Positions 25,358-33,839 of a stretch of 64,000 nucleotides of DNA are shown here, piece after piece. This stretch comes from Pedosphaera parvula Ellin514 (GTDB taxonomy: Bacteria > Verrucomicrobiota > Verrucomicrobiia > Limisphaerales > Pedosphaeraceae): contig NZ_ABOX02000004.1 of the NCBI RefSeq assembly GCF_000172555.1, forward strand, positions 62,001 to 126,000, read 5' to 3'. Under the pieces are notes generated by a model. It was not told the DNA's origin. It saw nothing but the letters and a program-made list of their open reading frames with translations, and did no database searches. Position 1 is the first letter of the stretch; every line of letters starts with the position of its first letter. Both the position numbers and the translations under genes were made by a program.

Positions 25358-27589
25358 GTGGCGGCTGTGCGGCGTGGCGATGCCGAGCGTTATCGTGAAC
25401 TCGTCGAGCGTCACGAACGCCGTGTCTACGCCGTCGCCTGGAGCCGTCTCGGCAATGCCGCGTTGGCGGAAGAAGTCACACAGGAGACGTTCATTCGTGC
25501 GTATCGGCGGCTCTGGCTGCTCGGCGATGGCGCAAAATTTTCCGGTTGGATCAATACCATTGCCCGTCGAGTCGCTATCAACTTCGGTCTGCGCCATCGC
25601 CGCGAACTGAATAAGCGCGAACGTTGGGCGTTGGAAAATGCTGACCAGTCCACCAAAGAAAATTCCGCCGTTGAAACCGGCCCACTCCACACACCGGAAA
25701 CCTTGCGGCAGACTTTGGCCGAACTGCCCGCCGCGCACCGTGAATGTCTCGTGTTGTTTTATCTCGAAGGCCAGAGCGGTGCGGAGGCGGCGGCGGCGCT
25801 GGGAATTTCTGAAGCCGTCCTGCGTGTGCGCCTGCATCGTGCCCGCCACGCGATGCGTGAACGGCTCGAGGAAAAACTCGAAGGCTCGCTCGTAAAGTTG
25901 CGACCGGCCAAAACCCTCGTGCCTGCCGTTATGGCTGGTGTGCTGGCCTCCTCTACCACGAAAGCAACGGCTGCGGGCCTCGGTGGAACTGCCCTCGGTG
26001 CACTGGCCAAATTCACACCGTTCAAATTCCTTTTTTCATTTTTTGCCGCCGCCTCGGTTTTAACGGGAATTTTCTTACAATGGCTGTTCATGCGGCTGGA
26101 ATCACGGAATTTCCTTGATCGTGATGGTTTCCGCGCCCGGTTGTTCCGCCGCAGTTCGCGTTGGTGGATTCTGTGGTTTGCTTTGATGATGCTCGTGATT
26201 TGGACGCTGGTCCCCTGGTTCGTTCTGTCATCGCTTCACCGGGGCGAAAGTTTGGCCACATTCTATCTTGTGTTGGCTGGCATCACTTCTGTTATGAGCT
26301 CAATAATGGCGAGGCGGCTGAAGATTATTCGCAACCGATATTTTATCGGAATAGTGGCAACGAATCTATTATTTGCCGTTTTCTGTCTAATGATTGGCCT
26401 GGGATGGATACCAATTCTTTGGACCGCTTACTTTGTGGCTGTGCAGATGATATTGATGTCATTCACTTTTAGCGGAAGGCCGATGCGGGCGGATTACAAT
26501 CTGTTCCTCCGCTCAGTCGAAGGCATGCTAAAAAACGTGGAGCCCGTCATGGCCGAACCTGCGAAACGCCATGTTTTTAACAATTCAGAACTCTTTGATT
26601 TCGCCCGTTTTCTGGGAAACCGGTGGTTGGTAAACGATTTTCGCTTGATGAATAACGGACTTGTTCTGCGAATGTCACCGGTGAATATGTCGCTTTGGCA
26701 TTTTAGTTTGGCCTTTTTTGCCTTCGGATCGCAAGGATCCAAATTAATCCTCCAACGGGACGGAACCGTTTCCGTAACCATGCACAAAAGGGACCGGCGG
26801 GCATTGCGCCAATTGCGCGGTGAAAATCCTTCGCCAAATGGGGAGCTTGAAAACAGGGTTGCCGCCGCTGCTGAATCCGCCTGGCAGAAATTCCGGGTCC
26901 AGGATTTCGCTGCGGCGGAACGCACGCTCGGTCAGGTGCCGGAATCTGAAGTATTTGTCCAACCCCTGGCAAAATCCCTTTCCACGCGATTGCAGCGGGC
27001 GTTCATGATTGGGATCGCCCTATTCACGGTGATTCAAACGTTCGAGATTAACCAACTGCTTCATATCAAGTCCGGTTTCACAATCTCAGATCAAAACTTG
27101 TCCGAGCAGAACTATAAGCTGGCAATGTCTAATTTGAAGACTGCTAAAACGGAAGAGAAACGGTTTTATGCACTCGGCGCTGCCGCCAAGGAAAGTTTTG
27201 TCGCAGGCAAGACTGAGGCCGCGCAAAACTACGCCGGGGAATTGATGACTTTGCTGCCAAAATATAAAGGAAACTGGAACTACGGCAATGCCATCCAGGA
27301 CACCAATTTGGTTTATGGCCGAATTGCCGTGCGTGAAGGAAACATAGAAGCGGCGAAAAAGTATCTGCTCGCCGCCGGCAAAAGCCCCGGTTCCCCACAA
27401 ATGAACAGCTTTGGCCCCAATATGACTTTGGCCGATGATCTTCTGAAAAAAGGCGAGCGCGATACGGTGCTGGAGTATTTCATGCTCTGCCGCAAGTTTT
27501 GGAAAATGGACTTCGGCAAATTGGATAAATGGATGCACGAGGTCATGGATGGAAAGACCCCGGATTTCGGAGCAAACCTATTTTATTAA
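25358..27589 (+). CDS. ECF sigma factor fused to a polytopic membrane domain and TPR-like C-terminus
   Basis: 743 residues from the GTG at 25358. Sigma region 2 is complete (RGDAERYRELVERHERRVYA, AEEVTQETFIRAYRRLWLL); region 4 has LAELPAAHRECLVLFYLEGQ and AEAAAALGISEAVLRVRLHR. Then come at least five membrane helices, e.g. FLFSFFAAASVLTGIFLQWL, RWWILWFALMMLVIWTLVPW and YFIGIVATNLLFAVFCLMIG. After these are a globular segment, another helix (AFMIGIALFTVIQTFEI) and a C-terminal TPR-like region (AAKKYLLAAGKSPGSPQ). Start uncertain: codons from 25316 (PGDPNQNAEQDESA) look native but follow a TGA, and the upstream ATG at 25312 is in another frame. A one-base shift or a non-standard start is possible. 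Confidence 0.82.
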   Translation: MAAVRRGDAERYRELVERHERRVYAVAWSRLGNAALAEEVTQETFIRAYRRLWLLGDGAKFSGWINTIARRVAINFGLRHRRELNKRERWALENADQSTKENSAVETGPLHTPETLRQTLAELPAAHRECLVLFYLEGQSGAEAAAALGISEAVLRVRLHRARHAMRERLEEKLEGSLVKLRPAKTLVPAVMAGVLASSTTKATAAGLGGTALGALAKFTPFKFLFSFFAAASVLTGIFLQWLFMRLESRNFLDRDGFRARLFRRSSRWWILWFALMMLVIWTLVPWFVLSSLHRGESLATFYLVLAGITSVMSSIMARRLKIIRNRYFIGIVATNLLFAVFCLMIGLGWIPILWTAYFVAVQMILMSFTFSGRPMRADYNLFLRSVEGMLKNVEPVMAEPAKRHVFNNSELFDFARFLGNRWLVNDFRLMNNGLVLRMSPVNMSLWHFSLAFFAFGSQGSKLILQRDGTVSVTMHKRDRRALRQLRGENPSPNGELENRVAAAAESAWQKFRVQDFAAAERTLGQVPESEVFVQPLAKSLSTRLQRAFMIGIALFTVIQTFEINQLLHIKSGFTISDQNLSEQNYKLAMSNLKTAKTEEKRFYALGAAAKESFVAGKTEAAQNYAGELMTLLPKYKGNWNYGNAIQDTNLVYGRIAVREGNIEAAKKYLLAAGKSPGSPQMNSFGPNMTLADDLLKKGERDTVLEYFMLCRKFWKMDFGKLDKWMHEVMDGKTPDFGANLFY

Positions 27590-27691
27590 ATCAAATTTGC
27601 GTCTTTTAGTCCTGCTTTTGAACTGCTGCATCGGCCCCCATTTTTTCGCATTGCCCACCAAGGCAAATCTCCGCACATTATCCATCCAAAG

Positions 27692-28585
27692 ATGAAAAGC
27701 CTTCTCCTTCCACTACTGCTGTTCAGCCTCCTTTCTGCCTCCGCCCACGCTGAATCTCTGCCGGTTAAACTCACAGGCATCATCAACCTGCCCGGCGAGA
27801 AAGAAGTACTTGTGGAAAAGACCGACGCTGTAGACCGCTCCTTCGTTATCAGCAACTCCGAAGGTCAAACCGAGGTATTCGGTAAGGAGATCAAATGCAA
27901 AATTCTTCAAATTGATACAACCAACCGCACGGTAAAAGTTAACCTCACTTTCAACCAATCCAGCACGACCAACACTCTCTCCCTGGAAAACAATACGAAA
28001 AACTCCTCCAACGCTTATGGCATCCATCTTCGCAACGCCAGCCTCCACCGGGTCCAGTGGCTCTACAGCCGATTCACCAATCGCACGATCCTCCAACCTT
28101 CCCTTTCATCTGCCACGATCAGCTGTGATGCTGACGTCACCAACGAAACTGCCGCTGCCCAAGCCCTCTCCCACGCTCTTATTCAAGCCAGCCTTACCAA
28201 CATCCTCGATGGACGCAAGTTCGCCATGATCGTGCCAATCGAACACGCCTCCATGGCCCACCCAGGTTCCTCGAAGATCAAGACCTTTACCCCTCTACCA
28301 CCCACCTCATCGACTCCGCCCGGGCTTACTAGAATGTTCGGGGCCGATTGTACAGATAGCAACCTTCAGGAAACCTTAAAACTTTACTCAATGCTGATTG
28401 GCCGCCAACTCGACCGTTCCGCGCCCCTCCCAGACACCTCTGCTTCTTTTACTTTTGTTACCCAAACTGGGATGTTCAAAGAAGAAGCCCTGTATGCATT
28501 CGACACTCTGTATGCCTGGCAAAACATCAAAATCATCCCCATTGGCAAAGACCTCTTCCAAGCCGTGGAAATTAAAAGCAAGTAA
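27692..28585 (+). CDS. Exported protein with two secretin-N-like domains
   Basis: 297 residues; signal peptide MKSLLLPLLLFSLLSASAHA. Two regions share a pattern typical of secretin N domains (beta-alpha-beta units): LYSRFTNRTILQPSLSSATI with AAAQALSHALIQASLTNILD, and LYSMLIGRQLDRSAPLP with FKEEALYAFDTLYAWQNIKI. In GspD such domains are periplasmic and bind partner proteins. No secretin pore domain follows, so this is an isolated N-domain protein. It lies about 100 bp downstream of the second fused sigma gene. Confidence 0.65.
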   Translation: MKSLLLPLLLFSLLSASAHAESLPVKLTGIINLPGEKEVLVEKTDAVDRSFVISNSEGQTEVFGKEIKCKILQIDTTNRTVKVNLTFNQSSTTNTLSLENNTKNSSNAYGIHLRNASLHRVQWLYSRFTNRTILQPSLSSATISCDADVTNETAAAQALSHALIQASLTNILDGRKFAMIVPIEHASMAHPGSSKIKTFTPLPPTSSTPPGLTRMFGADCTDSNLQETLKLYSMLIGRQLDRSAPLPDTSASFTFVTQTGMFKEEALYAFDTLYAWQNIKIIPIGKDLFQAVEIKSK

Positions 28586-28741
28586 AGCACTTGGATTCAG
28601 GGCGCTGAGGTTAACATTAATCTGTGGGCGATCCTTCCAAATTCCCTCTCCACCCCCGTCATTTTTGTCTCCCGACACATCCCCTATTGTGTGCTTTTTG
28701 AGCCTTTTCGTGGCCATCCACAGCTCCGTGTTGAATCCCCC

Positions 28742-29161
28742 TTACGTCCACGCCAACGTATGATTGAACCCCAGCCAATATTTCGACAGCAATTGCACCA
28801 TCGCATTGAGTTCTTCGCTTTTCCTGGGCTTCACCAGATAGGAATTGGCTCCCAAGTGATACGCACGATCCTTGTCGCGATCAAAGTTGGAAATGGTGAG
28901 CATCACCACCGGTATGTGCCTGAACTTGGGCCGGGTGCGAATCCAATTTAACACCTCGTGACCATCCATCCCTGGCATCTTCACATCTAAAATAATAATG
29001 TCCGGCAAACTTACCTGCTCAGCCGCCGTGGCCAGATATTGAATGGCATCTTCGCCCTGCCGCAGTACGGTTACGTTGCATGGGAACTGCCCGGTATCAA
29101 TGGCTTGCTTCATGAAAAAAACATCATCTTCGGAATCATCTATCAGCAAAATCGATTTCAT
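28742..29161 (-). CDS. Single-domain response regulator (Rcp1-like)
   Basis: 139 residues from the ATG at 29161; the long upstream extension of the frame lacks features. Receiver-domain residues: D8-D9 in SILLIDDSEDD, phospho-acceptor D59 in IIILDVKMPGMDG, T89 in VVMLTIS and K111 in YLVKPRK. There is no output domain, as in Rcp1- and CheY-like regulators that relay phosphate or act by protein contact. Divergent from a LuxR-type regulator. Confidence 0.92.
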   Translation of the reverse strand: MKSILLIDDSEDDVFFMKQAIDTGQFPCNVTVLRQGEDAIQYLATAAEQVSLPDIIILDVKMPGMDGHEVLNWIRTRPKFRHIPVVMLTISNFDRDKDRAYHLGANSYLVKPRKSEELNAMVQLLSKYWLGFNHTLAWT

Positions 29162-29509
29162 AATGGCTAAACAATAAACATATGGCTCCAGACGTCTCCG
29201 GCATTTGATAATGATGGCTATAGGGTAAGCTACCCACGGCAACCTACAACCAGTACAGGACGTTTCAAGTGAAGGAACGAAATTGTTTTTTCTCCTGGCA
29301 GGCTGCCTCATTTGCCACACTGGCCCAACCCGTGCTAAAGTTTTGAAAATCTGATAACTTCTTTGGCCTCCTGGTAACATTGGTGGCTTTCCTCTTTTCC
29401 CCTTTGAACGTTGCGCCCCATTTCCCCTATGGGGTTATCTGCTAATAGCAATGTCTTCCAAATCAGCTACAACAGTCAATGTAGCGAACAAATCCTTACC
29501 CACAAATCT
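29162..29509. other. Divergent promoter region between two response regulators
   Basis: About 350 bp between divergently read regulator genes. It should contain both promoters. No repeat or hairpin was noticed. Confidence 0.4.
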
Positions 29510-30232
29510 ATGCCAAATATTCGAGTCTTATTAGCCGACGACCATACCGTAGTCCGACAAGGCCTCCGCGCCCTCCTGTCCGGAGAGAAGGACATCCAAA
29601 TCGTCGGCGAAGCCGGAACCGGCCGCGAGGCCGTACAAATGGCGCAAAAACTTACCCCCGATGTCATCCTCATGGACATCGCCATGCCGCTCATGAACGG
29701 CCTGGAGGCCACCCGCAAGATTGCCGAAGTGGCTCCTTCAGCAAAAGTCCTCGTCCTATCCTCCTACGGCGAAGATGACTACGTGCAAAAGCTCACCGAA
29801 GCTGGAGCTTCCGGCTATCTCATCAAACACGCCGCCGCCAACGATCTCGTTGCTGCCGTCCGCGAAACCCATAAGGGCAACGCCTTCTTCAGCCCTGGCA
29901 TCGCCAAAAGATTGCGAGACCAGGTACGAGCCGGGTTTGCGAATGGCAATGGCACGAAAGCCAGCTTCGAGCTTACCGAACGCGAATTGGAAACCCTCGG
30001 GCACATCGTCGCCGGCAAACCCAACAAGGTAATCGCTTGCGACATGGGCATCAGCATCAAAACCGTGGAAAAACATCGCCAGCAAGTCATGAACAAACTG
30101 AACATCCATGAGGTTGCCAGCTTGACCCGCTACGCCATTGCCAAAGGCATGATCGATGCCAACGGCCAATCGTTGATGCCCAATCCCGAGGCTCCTGCCA
30201 ACCCCACGACTCCCGCCTGCGCTGCCAATTAA
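29510..30232 (+). CDS. NarL/LuxR-family response regulator
   Basis: 240 residues from the ATG at 29510. Receiver: IRVLLADDHTVVRQGLRALL, phospho-acceptor D56 in VILMDIAMPLMNG, LVLSSYGED and K106 in GYLIKHA. The C-terminal LuxR-type HTH (about 154-214) is ELTERELETLGHIVAGKPNK and GISIKTVEKHRQQVMNKLNI. It ends with a Pro/Ala-rich tail. It binds DNA when phosphorylated. No histidine kinase gene is adjacent, so its partner is elsewhere. Confidence 0.94.
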   Translation: MPNIRVLLADDHTVVRQGLRALLSGEKDIQIVGEAGTGREAVQMAQKLTPDVILMDIAMPLMNGLEATRKIAEVAPSAKVLVLSSYGEDDYVQKLTEAGASGYLIKHAAANDLVAAVRETHKGNAFFSPGIAKRLRDQVRAGFANGNGTKASFELTERELETLGHIVAGKPNKVIACDMGISIKTVEKHRQQVMNKLNIHEVASLTRYAIAKGMIDANGQSLMPNPEAPANPTTPACAAN

Positions 30233-30274
30233 GCGGCACTCCGGTACGCGCCGTTAATTCAGCGGTTGCCTGCT

Positions 30275-31189
30275 CTACTTCACGGTCATCACATCATTCG
30301 TGGAGAACTGGACATACGGAAAACATTCCGGAATATGCGAATCCCAGGTTCCGTGCGGGCTCAAAAACCACCCGCCGGAATCATTCGTCGATCCCTTGTA
30401 TTGATTGAACCGCGAAAAATCGATTCGCCACACATCCCCATCCTTCGGCGGCAAAGTGCGTCCATCAGCCTTGGCCAGCAGTTTCATCCCCTTCCATGGA
30501 AACGCCAGTTCCACCGTCCAGCCCCGGTCCTTGTCCTTGTCATTATTCAGCGTGCCGTCGATATACACCGCCGTTTTCCGTCCCGGAAACTTCCAATCCC
30601 AGGAGCCTACCCGTTTGCCTCTCGGATGCGTTGTGAAACCAACTCCGTTGAAGGACTGCACCTTTGAGTTCGAGCGTTTAAACTGCGGCATCTTGGAAAA
30701 ACCGTCCTTCTCGTAAACATCCTCCCAGACAAAAAATGCCTCATACACCGTATTCAGCGCGTTCAATTCAAACTCGTAATAAGTGTCCTTCCCCGCAATG
30801 AACACCTCAACATCATTGTTTTGCCAAATGGGCGAATTGTATTTCGTCAGCGTCGCGGCCACATGCGGTTCTTCCACCCAATAAGCCACATACAAATTCT
30901 TCTCATCCCATAGCACCCCGACGCGTGTGTCATACATCGCCGGCTTGCCGGTGATAATATCCACGAACCTTGACGAATGCGGCACCGCTCCCCAGGCTTT
31001 CTCATCCAATCGGCCATTCACTTTGATCGGCTCATGCACACGATACGCCGTGTAATGCGCCGCCGCTTCCGGGTCACATGGGAACTTGGACTGAACGGCC
31101 GGCGCACGGGTGGGCGCCTCTTCACACCGCGCCGTCATCAGTGCAACCATGGGTAATACAACCGTTAAGAATCCCAATAACAATTTCAT
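30275..31189 (-). CDS. Exported carbohydrate-binding family 9-like protein
   Basis: 304 residues with a signal peptide (LLLGFLTVVLPMVALMTARC). The rest matches the CBM9/DOMON-like fold: VNGRLDEKAWGAVPHSSRFV, RVGVLWDEKNLYVAYWVEEP, NDVEVFIAGKDTYYEFELNA, and WTVELAFPWKGMKLLA before WRIDFSRFNQYK. This type binds plant cell wall sugars or stands alone as an extracellular binding protein. Converges with the LuxR regulator gene (42 bp between stops). Confidence 0.88.
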   Translation of the reverse strand: MKLLLGFLTVVLPMVALMTARCEEAPTRAPAVQSKFPCDPEAAAHYTAYRVHEPIKVNGRLDEKAWGAVPHSSRFVDIITGKPAMYDTRVGVLWDEKNLYVAYWVEEPHVAATLTKYNSPIWQNNDVEVFIAGKDTYYEFELNALNTVYEAFFVWEDVYEKDGFSKMPQFKRSNSKVQSFNGVGFTTHPRGKRVGSWDWKFPGRKTAVYIDGTLNNDKDKDRGWTVELAFPWKGMKLLAKADGRTLPPKDGDVWRIDFSRFNQYKGSTNDSGGWFLSPHGTWDSHIPECFPYVQFSTNDVMTVK

Positions 31190-31367
31190 AAGTTAGAAAG
31201 TAAGTGGCAGGCGCGCCACGATGCGCTATCACGAGAAACTGCGGACCTGCCTCTATCTTGCGAATTTCACACTTCATTGCAAGCCGGCATCCCACTGAGT
31301 TACAGGTCAACCGAACCGGTTTTTTCTGTCATAACGGCAGACTTTCTGCCATTCTTGACTCTGATCT

Positions 31368-33809
31368 ATGGCAACGTTCACCCCTCCATCCGGACGACAA
31401 AACCTCTCACGCGCGATTCGTTTCTGCGCCATTCTGATCTCCTTCTTGCTACTGTGCTGTGCGACGACTGCATTTGCAGATTTCCAAATCGCCGTCACCA
31501 ATCAGTGGTGGTCTGAAGCCTCCGCCAAATCCATTTCTCAATCCGGCACGAATCAGGCGGAAATTGTTCAGGCATTGCGCGACGTGCCAAAATCTCAACG
31601 CCCCGGCCTGCAATTTCTCGTGGAAAACATGCCTCGACAGGATCTTCAGTCATTGTCAGCAGCATTTCTTCTCGAAAATGTCGCGCAAGCTTATGAATCC
31701 CGGGACAAGGCTCCCTGGGGCAAAACCATTCCTGACGAATTATTTTTCAACTACGTGCTCCCCTACGCCAACATCAATGAACAACGCGAAGCCTGGCGCA
31801 AATCCTTGTATGAAAAATGCGCTCCTTTGGTAAAGGATTGCAAAACTCCAGGCGAAGCCGCCCAACGTCTGAACGAAAAACTGTTTCCTTTGGTAAAAGT
31901 AAAATATTCGACCCAACGCAAAAAGGCCGATCAAAGTCCTTCTGAATCCATCGAAAGCGGCCTCGCTTCCTGCACTGGACTTTCGATCCTGTTAATCGAT
32001 GCCTGTCGGTCTGTCGGCATTCCCGCCCGTCTCGTAGGCATTCCCAATTGGGCGGACAATCGCGGCAATCATACGTGGGTCGAAGTCTGGGACACAAGCT
32101 GGCACTTCACCGGCGCTGCCGAACCCGATCCCAAGGGACTCGACCATACCTGGTTTGAAGCCGACGCCGCCCAGGCCACCAGGGATTCCAAGGAACATGC
32201 CATCTACGCCACCAGCTTCAAGAAAACCGATCTCCCCTTCCCCTTGGTCTGGGCTCCCGACCTGGACTATATCAGCGCGATCAACGTAACCGACAATTAC
32301 ACGCCAAAATCAAAATTGAAGCACATCGATAAAACCCGGTTGCTGGTCAAGGTATTGGATCGCCCCGCTGGGAATCGCATTACCTCCAAAATTTGCATCA
32401 CTGATCCGAATGACTCTGCGGTTCACTTCGAAGGCACCAGTCGCGATGAAAAGTTTGACTCAAATGACATGCTCGCCTTCGAGTTACTTCAGTCACACAC
32501 CTACAAAATTCAAGTCCAGGCAGGCAAACACACGCTCAACCATGAATTCGCCACCTCCACCAACAGCCAACAAATGCTCGTCCTCGATCTTGCCGAAACC
32601 GCTACTGCGTTCACCATCGTAACTCCTCAACTCAAACCAAAGGACCAGGCCAAACTGAAAAGTGCCTTAACCGATTTCTTCAATGCCAGTCTGGAAAAGC
32701 AATCTGGATGGAAATTTGACCATAGCCTTGAAACCCTGCTCCAAAAGAACGAACCCGCTGTTCGCCAAATCGCCTGGGAAGCCTATCGCAACGCCGACAT
32801 TCATCAGGATCTGAAGCACGATTACGAAGCGAAACAGGTTCGTTTCCAAAAATACCTCAGCCCCTACACGGTGAAATATGTCGGCCAAAAGCCAGCCCAT
32901 GGCTGGCCTCTATTCATCGCCATGCACGGCGGCGGCGGCACCGCCAAGGAAGTCAATGATAGCCAATGGAAAATGATGCAAGGCTATTACCACGACCAAT
33001 CTTCCGTCCCGGGATACATCTATGTGGCTCTCCGCGCCCCCAACGATGAATGGAACGGATTCTACGATGATTACGTTTATCCGCTGGTGAACAACCTGAT
33101 TCATCAGTTCCTCATCTTCGGAGAAACTGATCCCAACAAAGTCTTCATCATGGGTTATTCCCACGGCGGCTACGGCGCATTTGCCATCGGCCCCAAAATG
33201 CCCGACCACTTCGCCGCCATCCACGCTTCTGCCGCCGCTCCCACCGATGGCGAAACCTCCGCCAAAACGCTTCGCAACACTCCTTTCGCTTTCATGATCG
33301 GCGAGAAGGACGATGCCTACGGAAGAATTGAACGCTGCCGCGCTTTCAACGAAACCGTGAAAAAACTCCGCGGTGAACGCACCGATATTTACCCCGTCAC
33401 CATGGAATATCAACCCGGCTATGGCCATGGCGGCCTCCCTGATAAGGATAAAATCAAGGACATGTATCCTTTCATTCGCAATCCCGTCCCCACCGAACTT
33501 AACTGGGAACTTACGGACGGCGTCATCAAAAACTTCTTTTGGCTCCAGGTTCCCCAGCCCGCAAAGAAGCAGGAAATCCAGGCCGCCTGCCATAACAACC
33601 GTATCGTTGTCACCACCACGAATATCACTGTTGCCAGTCTGCTTTTGGATGGCCGGCTTATCGACTTCAGTCGTCCAGTCACAGTCGAACTGAACGGCCA
33701 CTCTTCAACCTGCAAGCTGCAACCGAGCCTGTTGACACTCTGCGAATCCCTTCTCGAAAGAGCCGATTGTGACCTCGCCTTTTCAACCAAAATGAAGCTG
33801 GAATTCTAA
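31368..33809 (+). CDS. Exported transglutaminase-like / esterase fusion
   Basis: 813 residues with an N-terminal hydrophobic export signal (FCAILISFLLLCCATTAFA). Residues ~195-270 form a transglutaminase-like cysteine-protease fold: SCTGLSILLIDACRSVGIPA with Cys202, RGNHTWVEVW with His235, and an Asp near 254. A linker of beta segments and a helical region follow. From ~505 there is an alpha/beta-hydrolase of the PHB-depolymerase/prolyl-oligopeptidase type: oxyanion loop MHGGGGT (~519), nucleophile GYSHGGYG (Ser598) and a late His in PGYGHGGLP. Both catalytic sets look intact. It may process peptides or esters outside the cell. Confidence 0.85.
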   Translation: MATFTPPSGRQNLSRAIRFCAILISFLLLCCATTAFADFQIAVTNQWWSEASAKSISQSGTNQAEIVQALRDVPKSQRPGLQFLVENMPRQDLQSLSAAFLLENVAQAYESRDKAPWGKTIPDELFFNYVLPYANINEQREAWRKSLYEKCAPLVKDCKTPGEAAQRLNEKLFPLVKVKYSTQRKKADQSPSESIESGLASCTGLSILLIDACRSVGIPARLVGIPNWADNRGNHTWVEVWDTSWHFTGAAEPDPKGLDHTWFEADAAQATRDSKEHAIYATSFKKTDLPFPLVWAPDLDYISAINVTDNYTPKSKLKHIDKTRLLVKVLDRPAGNRITSKICITDPNDSAVHFEGTSRDEKFDSNDMLAFELLQSHTYKIQVQAGKHTLNHEFATSTNSQQMLVLDLAETATAFTIVTPQLKPKDQAKLKSALTDFFNASLEKQSGWKFDHSLETLLQKNEPAVRQIAWEAYRNADIHQDLKHDYEAKQVRFQKYLSPYTVKYVGQKPAHGWPLFIAMHGGGGTAKEVNDSQWKMMQGYYHDQSSVPGYIYVALRAPNDEWNGFYDDYVYPLVNNLIHQFLIFGETDPNKVFIMGYSHGGYGAFAIGPKMPDHFAAIHASAAAPTDGETSAKTLRNTPFAFMIGEKDDAYGRIERCRAFNETVKKLRGERTDIYPVTMEYQPGYGHGGLPDKDKIKDMYPFIRNPVPTELNWELTDGVIKNFFWLQVPQPAKKQEIQAACHNNRIVVTTTNITVASLLLDGRLIDFSRPVTVELNGHSSTCKLQPSLLTLCESLLERADCDLAFSTKMKLEF

Positions 33810-33839
33810 GCTGCTCGAAAAATATTGTATTTTCCAGCT
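33809..33839. terminator. Hairpin between convergent genes
   Basis: Outer stem AGCTG/CAGCT with inner GAAAAATA/TATTTTC (one bulge) lies exactly between the converging stops. Weak compared with the other terminators here. Confidence 0.35.

Noticed and set aside
32910-33701. 263-codon minus-strand frame
   Set aside because: Shadow of the esterase domain, which carries the catalytic motifs on the other strand.
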